Positions 36,888 to 45,867 are shown, numbered from the stretch's first letter. The stretch is DNA of 64,000 nucleotides from Vulgatibacter incomptus_A (GCA_040391605.1 JBEBXK010000001.1:124001-188000); one strand, 5' to 3'. Notes: a model not told the origin generated them from the sequence alone. A program made the numbers and translations.

Positions 36888-37634
36888 ATGCCGCTGCCGG
36901 GGAGGAAGGAAGCGCCCAGGCCGGTTGTAGTCCCGAGTCCGCCTCCCCCCAAACCCAGCGGAAATCAAGGCAGCCCCAAGCTCTTGGAACATCTCCTTCA
37001 GAACGCGATCTTCTGGTTCATTCCGGTCATGTTCTCGCTCTCCGTCCACGAGTGGGCCCATGCGGCTTCCGCCAACGCCCTCGGCGACGACACCGCCCAG
37101 CGGATGGGGCGCCTCACCCTGAACCCCGTGGCCCACATCGATCCGCTGGGGACGGTGGTCTTCCCGCTGATGCAGCTCCTCTTCTCGGGGACCGTGATGT
37201 TCGCCTGGGCCAAGCCGGTGCCGGTGAACCCGGTGCAGTTCACCCGCAAGATCTCCATGCAGAAGGGGAACGTTCTGGTCTCGGCGGCGGGCCCCGCCTC
37301 CAACCTGGCGATCGCGCTCGCTGCCGCGATTGGATTGGGCCTCGCCCTCCGCTTCGGCTCGGCCCCAGACGCGGTGGTCTTCCTGCTGCAATCTCTCTTC
37401 GGGCTGAACATCGCGCTGGCGGTCTTCAACCTGCTCCCCATCCCGCCCCTGGACGGAAGCCACGTGCTCCACGGCCTGCTGCCCACGCGCAGCGCGCTGG
37501 CCTACGAGAAGCTCTTCCCCTACGCTCCGATGCTCCTATTGGGCGTCCTCTTCCTGGGACGTGGCCTGATTCGTTGGCCGATGGGCATCCTCCAGGGCTG
37601 GATGGGCCAGCTCGCGCTGTTGATCGCGGGATGA
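36888..37634 (+). CDS. Site-2-protease-type M50 membrane metallopeptidase
   Basis: A 248-residue membrane protein with the zinc motif HEWAH (His54, Glu55, His58) in a membrane helix and the third ligand Asp in NLLPIPPLDGSHV. This is the compact M50/YwhC-like group (YwhC, rhomboid-size S2P) which lacks a PDZ domain. Members cut membrane-bound proteins inside the bilayer; the substrate is unknown. ATG 36888 follows a purine-rich site. It is followed by scpA after 22 bp, an arrangement seen in many bacteria. Confidence 0.88.
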   Translation: MPLPGRKEAPRPVVVPSPPPPKPSGNQGSPKLLEHLLQNAIFWFIPVMFSLSVHEWAHAASANALGDDTAQRMGRLTLNPVAHIDPLGTVVFPLMQLLFSGTVMFAWAKPVPVNPVQFTRKISMQKGNVLVSAAGPASNLAIALAAAIGLGLALRFGSAPDAVVFLLQSLFGLNIALAVFNLLPIPPLDGSHVLHGLLPTRSALAYEKLFPYAPMLLLGVLFLGRGLIRWPMGILQGWMGQLALLIAG

Positions 37635-37656
37635 GACGCCGCGCAAGCGAGGGATC

Positions 37657-38514
37657 GTGAGCGGAGCTGGAAGATCGGAGCGGGTCCGCAAGGGACAGGA
37701 GCGCGTCGGGGACGAGGCCGAGCCCTCGGCGGAGTTCGTCGCGGCGACGAGGAGCTTCAACCTCAAGCTGCCCAGCTTCGAGGGGCCGCTGGATCTGCTC
37801 CTGCACCTGATCCGCGAGCATAAGCTCGATGTCTTCGACATCCCCATCGCCTTCGTCACCGACGAGTACCTGGCCTTCCTTCATCGGATGCGGGAGCTGA
37901 ACCTCGACATCGCCGGGGAGTTCCTGGTGATGGCGGCCACCCTCGCGCATATCAAGAGCCGGCTGCTCCTGCCCAAGCCCGAGACGCCCACCGAGGAGGG
38001 CGAGGAGGATCCTGGCGATCCGCGGGCCGATCTGGTCCGTCGCCTCCTCGAGTACCAGAAGTATCGGGCGGCCGCCGAAGAGCTGGGCCGCCAGGATCTC
38101 CTGGGCCGCAACGTCTTCACCCGGCGGGCCGAGCGGGTCGACGTGGCACCTCCCGAGGGGGACCTAGGCCTGCGCGACGTCTCGGTCTTCAAGCTGATCG
38201 AGGCCCTCGACCGGGTGCTGAAGAACCTCGCGCCGGAGAAGAAGCACGAGGTCGCGCTGGAGCGCGTCTCCATCGGCGACGCAATCGGCCGCATCGCGGC
38301 CCTCCTCGAGGAGCGGACGCAGATCGAGTTCTCCGCGCTCTTCGAGGGGATGACCCGGCGACATCAGGTGATCGCGGCGTTCCTCGGCCTCCTCGAGATG
38401 GTCCGGCTCAAGCTCGTCCGCGTGGCCCAGGAGGAGCGAGGAGGGGAGATCATCATCGTCAAGACGGGATCCCTCGGCGGCGACGAGCTCGAGATCCAGG
38501 ACGACTTCCGCTGA
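37657..38514 (+). CDS. scpA: Segregation and condensation protein A
   Basis: Kleisin subunit that links the heads of Smc and organises the chromosome. The 285-residue protein has the ScpA N-terminal block FEGPLDLLLHLIREHKLDVFDIPIAFVTDEYL, a central acidic linker (EEGEEDPGDP) and the C-terminal winged helix (FLGLLEMVRLKLVRVAQEE). It starts at GTG 37657 and has a 30-residue charged N-terminal extension. It lies directly before scpB. Confidence 0.95.
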   Translation: MSGAGRSERVRKGQERVGDEAEPSAEFVAATRSFNLKLPSFEGPLDLLLHLIREHKLDVFDIPIAFVTDEYLAFLHRMRELNLDIAGEFLVMAATLAHIKSRLLLPKPETPTEEGEEDPGDPRADLVRRLLEYQKYRAAAEELGRQDLLGRNVFTRRAERVDVAPPEGDLGLRDVSVFKLIEALDRVLKNLAPEKKHEVALERVSIGDAIGRIAALLEERTQIEFSALFEGMTRRHQVIAAFLGLLEMVRLKLVRVAQEERGGEIIIVKTGSLGGDELEIQDDFR

Positions 38515-38668
38515 AGTTGCCTTCGCTGGCGCCGCGCATGGCGTGGCGATTCGCCCGCCCATCCCCCGCCCGCTCTGGTAGGTTCGGCAGCCAACGAAGC
38601 TGAACGACGTACCGAACGCTGCACGGCTGGCGCTCCCATGGCGCCTTCGTGGAGAGGGGAGGATCTGC

Positions 38669-40264
38669 TTGCGCGAGAAGACGACCACTCGGGATTCGAA
38701 CGCTTCCACCGGCCTCGGCGAGACCTTCGACGATGGGGCCCGGAGCTCTTTGGAGGACGAGGACACCGCGGCGTTGGTGGACGAGGCGGCCCTCGCCGCC
38801 GCCGCCGCCGATTGGGAGGCCGAGGCGCAGCGCGCCGCTCAGACCGAGGCCGCCGATCCCGAGTCCGGGATCGTGACGGCTGCCGACGCCCTGGCTGACG
38901 CGGAGCTGGACGAGCTGACCCGGTCCGAGCTGCTCGCCGAGGAGACGACGGCCGGCGCCGAGGGAGACGACCTCGCCCTGGCTGACGCGGAGCTGCTCGC
39001 CGAGGCCATGGCGGCCGACGCCGAGGGAGACGACCTCGCCAAGGCCGACGCGGAGCTGCGGGAGGCCCTGGCGGATGACGAGCCGCTGGACGAGGAAGCC
39101 CAGGCGCAGGCGGACTCCGCCCTGGCCCAGGAGCTCTCGGACGAGGAGCCCACCGCCGAGGAGGAGGCGCTCGCCCAGGCCGAAGCGGAGATCGATCCCG
39201 ACGCGGAGCTGGGCCCGGCGGAGATCGAGGAGGTCGACGAGGAGATCGGCGGCTCGTTGGAGAAGCTGGCGGCGAAGGCCCGCCGGCTGGGGGAGGACGA
39301 GGCCCGGCACGCGATCCACTCGCTGCTCTTCGTCGCCGACAAGCCGCTGACGGTGGAGCAGCTCCGCAACAACACGGGGCTGGAGCCGGCGCGGATCCGG
39401 GCGAGCCTGGATCGGCTGGCAGGCGAGCTGCGGGAGGGGATCTCCGGGGTGATCCTCTCCGAGGTCGCCGGGGGATGGCAGCTTCGCACCGCCCCCGAGT
39501 CGGCGGAGTTCGTGCGCCGCTTCCTGCAGATCAAGCCGCGCCGCCTCACCCGCGCCGCGTTGGAGACCCTGGCGATCGTCGCCTACCGGCAGCCGGTGAC
39601 CCGCCCCGAGATCGAGGAGATCCGCGGGGTGGACTGCGGCGCCGTGGTAAAGGCCCTCCTCGATTGGAAGCTCCTCAAGATCCTCGGCAAGAAGGAGGAG
39701 GTGGGCCGACCGCTCCTCTACGGGACCTCGAAGGAGTTCCTCGAGTTCTTCCAGATCAAGGATCTGGGCTCGCTGCCGAGCCTGCGCGAGTTCCAGGAGC
39801 TCAACGAAGAGAGCCGGCAGATCGTCGAGGAAGAGCTCGGCCCGGAGGCAGTCGCGGAGATCGCCGGCACCGTGGCCGCCCTGGCGGATCCCGCCTACGC
39901 TCTGGCGGAGCAGGAGCGGATCCTCCGGAGCGAGGCCGCGCTGGCCGATCTGGAGAAGGCCATGGCCGACGCCGAGGAGGCCTCGGCCGAGGTGGCGTCC
40001 GGCCTCGACCCGTCCAAGGCGGCCAAGCCACGGAGCGATGCGCCCGACGACGAAGCCGCCGGGGAGCACGTCGAGGCCAGCGCCCCGCCTGCGAGCCGAG
40101 GCCGCAGATCCGCGAAGGAGGAGGTCTCGTTGGATGCCAGCGCATCCGCGCCGGAGGAGGTCTCGATCGAAGCTTACGCGTTCGCCTCGCTCGATCCCCA
40201 TCGCGCCGAGGGAGAGCGGGTGGATTCGCTCCCTGATGATCCCGCCGAGGAGGGGAGCCATTGA
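38669..40264 (+). CDS. scpB: Segregation and condensation protein B with large acidic extensions
   Basis: ScpB binds ScpA and helps load Smc. The ScpB core (about residues 195-375) holds two winged helices: HAIHSLLFVADKPLTVEQL, then TRAALETLAIVAYRQPVTRPEIEEIRGVD. At 531 residues it is more than twice the usual length. Residues 1-193 are Asp/Glu/Ala-rich with a 21-residue internal repeat (63-bp period at about 38957 and 39020, AEGDDLA..DAEL), and the C-terminal 150 residues are also acidic and low-complexity. It has a TTG start with GGAGAGGGGAGG upstream. Confidence 0.92.
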   Translation: MREKTTTRDSNASTGLGETFDDGARSSLEDEDTAALVDEAALAAAAADWEAEAQRAAQTEAADPESGIVTAADALADAELDELTRSELLAEETTAGAEGDDLALADAELLAEAMAADAEGDDLAKADAELREALADDEPLDEEAQAQADSALAQELSDEEPTAEEEALAQAEAEIDPDAELGPAEIEEVDEEIGGSLEKLAAKARRLGEDEARHAIHSLLFVADKPLTVEQLRNNTGLEPARIRASLDRLAGELREGISGVILSEVAGGWQLRTAPESAEFVRRFLQIKPRRLTRAALETLAIVAYRQPVTRPEIEEIRGVDCGAVVKALLDWKLLKILGKKEEVGRPLLYGTSKEFLEFFQIKDLGSLPSLREFQELNEESRQIVEEELGPEAVAEIAGTVAALADPAYALAEQERILRSEAALADLEKAMADAEEASAEVASGLDPSKAAKPRSDAPDDEAAGEHVEASAPPASRGRRSAKEEVSLDASASAPEEVSIEAYAFASLDPHRAEGERVDSLPDDPAEEGSH

Positions 40265-40437
40265 GCCGCGTCGACCCAGGGTGTGACGCGGCGGCTCCCT
40301 GCGTGTGGATCCCCGTTGCGCCCGGCGGCGTCGGCCCGGCGGAGGAGAGCCACTGAGCCGCGTCGCCCCTCGGTGACACGGATAGGGCTCTCTGCGTGTC
40401 GAACTCCGGTGGGCGCGGCGGCGTCGGCCTGGGGGAG
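40255..40437 (+). repeat. 92-bp tandem duplication at the scpB stop codon
   Basis: GAGCCATTGAGCCGCGTCG at 40255 recurs, with two changes, at 40347 (GAGCCACTGAGCCGCGTCG); similarity continues through GGCGGCGTCGGCC in both units. Each unit includes the scpB stop region. Together with about 130 more bases it fills the 303-bp gap to rluB, which has no other recognisable gene. Confidence 0.7.
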
Positions 40438-40567
40438 ACGATCGGGAGGATCGCTCCCTGGTTGCGCGAGAGCGGCTCGTACAGGTACAAGCCCGCGGAC
40501 GGTCGCGCTGCGCCGAGAGGCCGCCCGTTCGGAGGCGCCCCGGTCCGCGCCCCGAGAGGAAACGACC

Positions 40568-42157
40568 ATGGCCGAAGAGCGGCTGCAAAAGATTCTATCG
40601 CGGGCGGGGATCTCCTCGCGCCGCACCGCCGAGGCGCTGATCCTCGAGGGCCGAGTCCAGGTGAACGGCCACGTGGTGCAGGAGCTCGGCACAAAGGCCG
40701 ATCCCAACAAGGACGTGATCCGCGTGGACAACGCCGTGATCGCCGAGCCCGAGGCGCTGGTCTACTACGTGATGTACAAGCCCGAGCGGGTGGTCACGAC
40801 CCTGGACGATCCGGAGGGACGCGACTCCGTCGGGGATCTGATCCGGCGGACCAAGGCGAAGGTCTATCCGGTAGGGCGGCTCGACTACGACGCCGAGGGG
40901 ACCCTCCTCCTCACCAACGACGGGGACCTGGCCCACAAGCTCACCCATCCTCGCTGGGGCGTGCGCCGGATCTATCTGGCCAAGGTGAAGGGCGTGCCCT
41001 CCGAGGCCGCGCTCGCGCAGCTACGAGAGGGCGTGCGCCTCGAGGATGGGCTCGCCGTGGCGCTCGAGGCCACCTTCGAGAGGCAGACTCCCCGCAACAC
41101 CTGGATCCGCCTGGTCCTCGCCGAGGGGCGGCACCACCTGGTCAAGCGCCTCTGCGAGGCGGTCGGGCATCCGGTGGTGCGGCTCTTCCGCAGCGATTAC
41201 GCCGGGATCGGCGTGGGGGGGATGCAGCCTGGCGACATCCGCAGCCTCACCTCCCAGGAGGTGCAGATCCTTCGACGGGCCGTCGCCACCGAGGCGCCGC
41301 TGCCGGCGGGAGGTCGCCCGAAGCGTCGCGGAAGCAGGGCGCCCTCAGCCGTCCGCGATCCCATCTTCGGCACCACTCGGCGTGACGGCGGGAGTTCTTC
41401 TCCACGTGGCGGAGCAGGCGGCTCCGCCCAGGCCTTCCGCGGCACCAGGCCTCGGGCAGCCACGCCCCAACGAGCTCCATCCCACCCAGCGGAGGACGGC
41501 TTCGAGCGGGCGCCGCGAGGCGGGGCACCTCGCTTTGGCGCCTCCTCCCGCGGAGAACCACGTCAGGGGGAGCTCCGACCTCGTTCGAGCGCTCCCGGCC
41601 GCGGCGGCCCGCGCGACCTCGAGTCGCGGCCCCGCACCAGCGCCTCCGGCCGCGGGGGGGCACCACGCGACGGGGAGCTCCGGCCTCGCTCGAGCGCTCC
41701 CGGCCGAGGGGGCCCGCGCGACCTCGAGTCGCGGCTCCGCACCAGCGCTTCCGGCCGCGGGGCATCACGCGACGGGGAGCTCCGACCTCGTTCGAGCGCT
41801 CCCAGCCGCGGCGCCCCACGCGATCTCGAGTCGGGCGCCCGCGCCTTCTCTCGTGGCGAATCGCCCAGGCCTCGCGCCGGTGGCGCCACGCGCAGCGGGC
41901 CGGCAAAGCCTCGTGGGGGTCTCTCTCGAGGACCTCGCCCGGAGGGAGGCTTCGATGCCCCTGGCGGTAGCTTCGGGAGGGGCGCTGCCACACCGCGAAC
42001 GGGGCCGGGCTTCGGAAAGCCCAAAGGCGGGCGATCCGCTCCGAAGGGCAGCTCGGCCAGGGCACCAGCCCCGCGGGCACCGAGGGGTGCGCCAGGAAAG
42101 CGACCGCCCGGCGGGGGCCGCGGTGGCCGGGGCCCCGGCTCGGGCCGCAGGAGCTAA
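40568..42157 (+). CDS. rluB: RsuA/RluB-type pseudouridine synthase with a long RG-rich repeat tail
   Basis: Converts a uridine in 23S rRNA to pseudouridine. An S4 RNA-binding domain (residues 1-60, RLQKILSRAGISSRRTAEALI) precedes the catalytic domain with GRLDYDAEGTLLLTNDG (nucleophile Asp106) and the RQIR-like GRHHLVKRL region. RluB is favoured over RsuA or RluE by the neighbouring scpAB. From about residue 250 to 529 the protein is Arg/Gly/Ser/Pro-rich, with three 34-35-residue tandem repeats (GELRPRSSAPGRGGPRDLES). ATG 40568 starts the S4 domain; the long upstream frame is rejected. Confidence 0.92.
   Translation: MAEERLQKILSRAGISSRRTAEALILEGRVQVNGHVVQELGTKADPNKDVIRVDNAVIAEPEALVYYVMYKPERVVTTLDDPEGRDSVGDLIRRTKAKVYPVGRLDYDAEGTLLLTNDGDLAHKLTHPRWGVRRIYLAKVKGVPSEAALAQLREGVRLEDGLAVALEATFERQTPRNTWIRLVLAEGRHHLVKRLCEAVGHPVVRLFRSDYAGIGVGGMQPGDIRSLTSQEVQILRRAVATEAPLPAGGRPKRRGSRAPSAVRDPIFGTTRRDGGSSSPRGGAGGSAQAFRGTRPRAATPQRAPSHPAEDGFERAPRGGAPRFGASSRGEPRQGELRPRSSAPGRGGPRDLESRPRTSASGRGGAPRDGELRPRSSAPGRGGPRDLESRLRTSASGRGASRDGELRPRSSAPSRGAPRDLESGARAFSRGESPRPRAGGATRSGPAKPRGGLSRGPRPEGGFDAPGGSFGRGAATPRTGPGFGKPKGGRSAPKGSSARAPAPRAPRGAPGKRPPGGGRGGRGPGSGRRS
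41567..41875 (+). repeat. In-frame 105/102-bp tandem repeat in rluB
   Basis: A unit beginning GGGGAGCTCCG occurs at 41567, 41672 and 41774. Spacings of 105 and 102 bp keep the reading frame. The repeats encode the RG-rich tail. Confidence 0.85.
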
Positions 42158-42320
42158 AAGGGGCTCCAGGAGCATTCAGCTCCAGCGGCCTGCTTCCCCT
42201 CCGAAGGTCACGCACGACCGCGAGGCCAGAAGGAGAGCTCCTCGGCTGCCGCATTCATGACAGAACCGACGTCGGCCTCGACAAAGCTGGGCAAAATCGG
42301 ACCAGCGGCCGATCCGGGCT

Positions 42321-42350
42321 TTGACCCTTTGCGGATGGGCCACGTAGATT
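42321..42350 (+). promoter_or_regulatory. Candidate promoter of the HEAT-repeat lipoprotein gene
   Basis: TTGACC (42321-42326), 18-bp spacer, TAGATT (42345-42350). If used, transcription starts near 42357 and the protein would start at TTG 42359, not at the upstream ATGs. Confidence 0.45.
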
Positions 42351-43903
42351 GCTCCCGATTGGATCCCCGGAACACCAGACACCCGTCGCGCCTCCCGCTG
42401 GAAGGGATCGGCCTGCTCCTCCTGGCCGGTGTCCTCCTCGTGGGCTGCTCTCAGGATCGGGCGCGGGCCCTGGCCGATCTGGAATCTCCGGATCCCTCGG
42501 TGCAGGTGCGAGCGCTGGAGATCCTGGCCCGTAGGCCCGCCCTGGCGGATCTGCCGCTCCTGAGCCGGAGCGTGAGGGGATCCGCGGCGGAGGTACGTCG
42601 GGCAGCCGTCCTCGCCATCGGAGAGAGCAGGGCGCCTGGCGCCGTCGACCTCTTGGGGGAGGCGCTGGACGATCCCGACGACAGCGTGCAGCGAACGGCG
42701 GCGTCCACCCTGGCGCGCCGGCCGGAGGCGAAGGCGAGGGCCTACCTCATGGCCGCCTTCGTTCGAAAGGGCCCCTCCCTGCGGTCGCTCATCGTCCGCG
42801 CCGCCTCTGCCGCGGGGATCCCGCCATCCGAAGTGATGCGCGCCGAGGCGAAGCAGCTCTGGGATCGCAACGTCGAGGCGCTCACCCATGGAAGCTCGGG
42901 AGAGCGGGCGGGGGCCGCCGGCGAGTTGGGGCGCTCCGGGGATCCCAGGGCTTTTGAGCTGCTGGAGCTCCACCTCCGTGACGAGTCTGCGCCGGTCGTC
43001 GCCGCCGCCGGTCGTGGCCTGGGCGCCGCCCGCGCGCCGAACGCCCGAGCGCTCCTCGTACCGATGTTGGACGATCCATCCCCCATGGTTCGCGAGGCCG
43101 CCGCCGAGGGTTTGGCCGAGCTCGGCGATCCTCTCGGGATCCCGGCCCTCGCCAGGGCTGCCTCCTCGGGAGCGTCGTCTTCCGCCGCCGCGGCCCGCGC
43201 GCTGATCCGCCTCGATACAACAGGCATGGCCGCCTGTGAGGCCGCAATGGAGGCAGTGGAGCCTGTCGCGGCGCGGATCCTGGCGAGCCATGCCAGCCGG
43301 CGGAAGGTGAGCTGCGATCGCAGCCCCCTTTCGCGACGCCTCGCCGCAGGAGGCGGCGGGGCCCGGGCCGCGATCGTGGTGGTGCATGAGCTGGGCGCCA
43401 CGGAGCTGTTGCCGCCAGTCGCTGCCCTCGCCCAGCGTGCGAAGGAATCGGAAGAGGTGCGTGCCCTGGCGATCCGGGCCGTCCAGGCGCTTGGCGACGA
43501 GACGCAGCGAGAGGCGATGAACGCGCTGCTGGCGCCTGCCGCCTCGCGGGGGCCGACGCCGGATCCGGCGAAAGACCCCAGGGCCCAGCCGGCCTCCCGG
43601 CTGGAGGAGCTCCTCCAACTCGTCGACGCGCATCGGATCGCGACCAGCCGCCGAGAGAAGGTCCTCAACGGATCGCGGGGAGCGGACGCCACGGCCCCAC
43701 GGGCCGATCCTCCGGATCGCGCCCAGCTCCTACACGATCGGCCGGAGATGCGTGCGGCCGCGGCGACGGCGCTGGCCGACGCCCCCGATCCGCTGGCCCG
43801 TCCGATGCTCGAGGCGCTGGCCGCGGAGGACTACTACCTGCTCGTTCGAGAATCCGCGCGCCGCGCCCTCGAGACGCTGGGCGCGCCTCGACCCGCTCCC
43901 TGA
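42335..43903 (+). CDS. HEAT-repeat lipoprotein
   Basis: An envelope protein of about 520 residues with a signal peptide and lipobox LLVGC, then alpha-helical HEAT repeats. Each repeat has the pattern DPSVQVRALEIL or SAEVRRAAVLAIGES...ALDDPDDSVQRTAA, about 30 residues long, as in PBS-lyase/HEAT scaffolds. HEAT arrays bind proteins; the partner is unknown. Start is uncertain: ATG 42257, ATG 42335 and TTG 42359 are all in frame. ATG 42335 is annotated as a compromise, but a promoter read through this region favours TTG 42359, which would put the lipidated Cys at residue 30. Confidence 0.8.
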   Translation: MGHVDCSRLDPRNTRHPSRLPLEGIGLLLLAGVLLVGCSQDRARALADLESPDPSVQVRALEILARRPALADLPLLSRSVRGSAAEVRRAAVLAIGESRAPGAVDLLGEALDDPDDSVQRTAASTLARRPEAKARAYLMAAFVRKGPSLRSLIVRAASAAGIPPSEVMRAEAKQLWDRNVEALTHGSSGERAGAAGELGRSGDPRAFELLELHLRDESAPVVAAAGRGLGAARAPNARALLVPMLDDPSPMVREAAAEGLAELGDPLGIPALARAASSGASSSAAAARALIRLDTTGMAACEAAMEAVEPVAARILASHASRRKVSCDRSPLSRRLAAGGGGARAAIVVVHELGATELLPPVAALAQRAKESEEVRALAIRAVQALGDETQREAMNALLAPAASRGPTPDPAKDPRAQPASRLEELLQLVDAHRIATSRREKVLNGSRGADATAPRADPPDRAQLLHDRPEMRAAAATALADAPDPLARPMLEALAAEDYYLLVRESARRALETLGAPRPAP

Positions 43904-43999
43904 CACACCGGATGTATGAGTTCCATGCGATGGATCAGCCGGGGCGATGGCTCGACCGGCCGATGGCTCGACCCGGGTCGGATGCCTTGGCCCTGTTGG

Positions 44000-45148
44000 C
44001 TACTCGGCCTGGGCGGAGGCGGCCTCGTTGCCCAGCTTGGCAGCCTGCGCCTTCTCGGCGTCGGTCAGCTTGGCCGCGCGGTAGATCTTGTAGCTGGCCT
44101 GCTTGTCCTTCACGCTGAGCAGCGCCACCGAGCCCGTGCTGGTGCCGCCACCGTTCATGGTCCACTCCACAGAGTCGGCGGCGCCGGGATTCAGGTAGAG
44201 CGTGTCGCTGGGGCTGCCCTCGGCGATGAGCTTCTCGCCCCCCAGGTCTGCGATGGCCTTGCCTCCGGCCTCCTTCACGTTTGCGAAGATGCCGAAGGAG
44301 ATCCCGCCCTTCTCGATGGCAGCGTTGAGGTTCGAGTCGCCGATGTGCTCCTTGTCCGGCGCGATCACGTCCAAGGCGTTCTCGGTGACTCCCTTGGGCT
44401 GACCGTGGGCGAGGAGGAGCACCGGATCGTTCGCCTCCTCGGCGAGCTTGGAGAGCGCGCTGGCGTCGCCTCGGAAGTACTGGCAACCGGCGCGGCCCTC
44501 CTGATGGATGTAGCGGGGGTCGTGGTAGCCGGGGAGGGTGATGATGTCGAGGCCGGGCAGATCCACGTAGCGGATCCGATTGCCGTTCAACACGTTGGGG
44601 TGGCCCTTGCTGACGGCGGCCACGGCGTCGGTGAAGTCGGTGGTGCGCTCACGGTTCCCGGCGATCGCCAGGATCGGGAGGTCGGCGGCGGCCAGCGCGG
44701 TGAGCACCGCCTCGATGGTCGCTCGATCCTCGCCGCTGTCGCCGGCGACGAGGATCATCTCCGCGCCGCCCTCCTTGAAGAAGCCGAGGTAACGCTCGAT
44801 GTTGAAGAGGTTGTCGGAAGACGCCTCGTTGAGGCTGGCGATCACACCCACGGTGACGGAGGCGTCCGCGTCGGCCTCGCCCTTCCACGTGAGCTTGTAG
44901 CCGTTTCGCTCGTAGCTCTGGCCGGCGATGGTCACGAGCTCGGGGACACCGGTCTCGATGGGGCCGACGCAATCCGGCGAACTCAGGCCCTGGGCGCTGG
45001 GGGTAGAGGCGTCTGCCCCTGCAGCCACGACCTCCTTGGCAGGCTCGGCCGCGGCAGGAGGTGGCGCTTCCGATGCCTTGTTCTCCTTACAGGCGGTGAG
45101 AGACGCCAACGGGATGATGCCGCAGACTGCGAGCACTCGAAGATTCAT
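44000..45148 (-). CDS. Metallophosphoesterase-like lipoprotein with altered active site
   Basis: A 382-residue lipoprotein (signal ending LTAC, Cys20) followed by an Ala/Glu linker and a calcineurin-like fold. Family motifs are recognisable but changed: the GDxxD position reads AGDSGED, the GNH(D/E) position reads GNRE (His replaced by Arg), the first D-x-H is absent, and the final GHxH is not found; LLAHGQP keeps one His. Catalysis by the usual two-metal mechanism is therefore doubtful. It lies convergent to the HEAT lipoprotein. GAGAGG precedes ATG 45148. Confidence 0.7.
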   Translation of the reverse strand: MNLRVLAVCGIIPLASLTACKENKASEAPPPAAAEPAKEVVAAGADASTPSAQGLSSPDCVGPIETGVPELVTIAGQSYERNGYKLTWKGEADADASVTVGVIASLNEASSDNLFNIERYLGFFKEGGAEMILVAGDSGEDRATIEAVLTALAAADLPILAIAGNRERTTDFTDAVAAVSKGHPNVLNGNRIRYVDLPGLDIITLPGYHDPRYIHQEGRAGCQYFRGDASALSKLAEEANDPVLLLAHGQPKGVTENALDVIAPDKEHIGDSNLNAAIEKGGISFGIFANVKEAGGKAIADLGGEKLIAEGSPSDTLYLNPGAADSVEWTMNGGGTSTGSVALLSVKDKQASYKIYRAAKLTDAEKAQAAKLGNEAASAQAE

Positions 45149-45660
45149 GGAAAGAACCTCTCGGTCGATGATGAGTGTGGGGAATTGTTGGCCGAGAGTA
45201 TAGGAGGCCCGCCCCATTCAAGCAAGGCGCCAGCGGCTCGCTCCTCCGGCGGGGCCGCGATCGGCAGGCCAGGGGGCTGCTCGCCCGCAACCTTTCGGGA
45301 TCCTTGACATCTTTAAGCGTAGTGCTACGAGATCAGCATCGGCGCACCCGAAGGGGGCGTTACGCGAAGGGCAACTGGAATGGAGGCGAGCGAACGGGAA
45401 GAGATCCATCGCACGGAGCGCGAGACGCAAGGTTCGGCACCGCCCCTCCGCTGGCGATTCCCTTCCTGACTCTGACATGGATGTCGCGGCCGGACAGGCG
45501 GGGCGTCAAAAGTCGGGGCAGAAATGAAGTCGGAGGGTGGTTGGTAGGGTCGTAGGTGGTTGGCTCCCGTTGGTACTCGGCTTGCAGGAAGGTACTGGCG
45601 GGTCGTCGGAATGAAAGGATGGCAGGCACGTAGCGCCAAGGTCTGCCGAAGGAGTGTCGT
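45149..45660. other. Long intergenic region with a candidate promoter
   Basis: 512 bp. TTGACA (45304-45309), 16-bp spacer, TACGAG (45326-45331) could start a transcript reading toward the small gene at 45661, which would have a leader of over 300 bases. A degenerate repeat tail (GGAGGCGAGCGAACGGG) lies near 45374. Open frames in the region look like noise. No RNA family was recognised. Confidence 0.4.
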
Positions 45661-45867
45661 ATGCTCGACGCCTTCATCATCGAAGAGATCAAGCGCAAGG
45701 ATCGCGAAGAGGAGCGACGCCGGGATGACCAGCGGCCCTACCTCGAGATCCCCGTCCCCGGGCTGCCGGACGACCAGATCCTCCCCTCCGGGGTGGGCGA
45801 CGACGAGGGAAAGCCCGAGCGGGGCGTGATGATCATCGACTTCTGGGGCGACGCCGACTCGGCTTGA
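45661..45867 (+). CDS. Small conserved-looking charged protein
   Basis: A 68-residue protein that begins with a charged helix (AFIIEEIKRKDREEERRR), followed by a Pro-rich, strand-like part (YLEIPVPGLPDD) and a hydrophobic end (GVMIIDFWGD). AAGGAG lies 7 bases before the ATG, a strong ribosome site. Small proteins of this shape occur in myxobacteria (from memory), but no function is known. A two-hairpin terminator follows. Confidence 0.7.
   Translation: MLDAFIIEEIKRKDREEERRRDDQRPYLEIPVPGLPDDQILPSGVGDDEGKPERGVMIIDFWGDADSA

Noticed and set aside
40283..40567. N-terminal extension of rluB
   Set aside because: The S4 domain begins right after ATG 40568; the upstream part is the scpB duplication read through.
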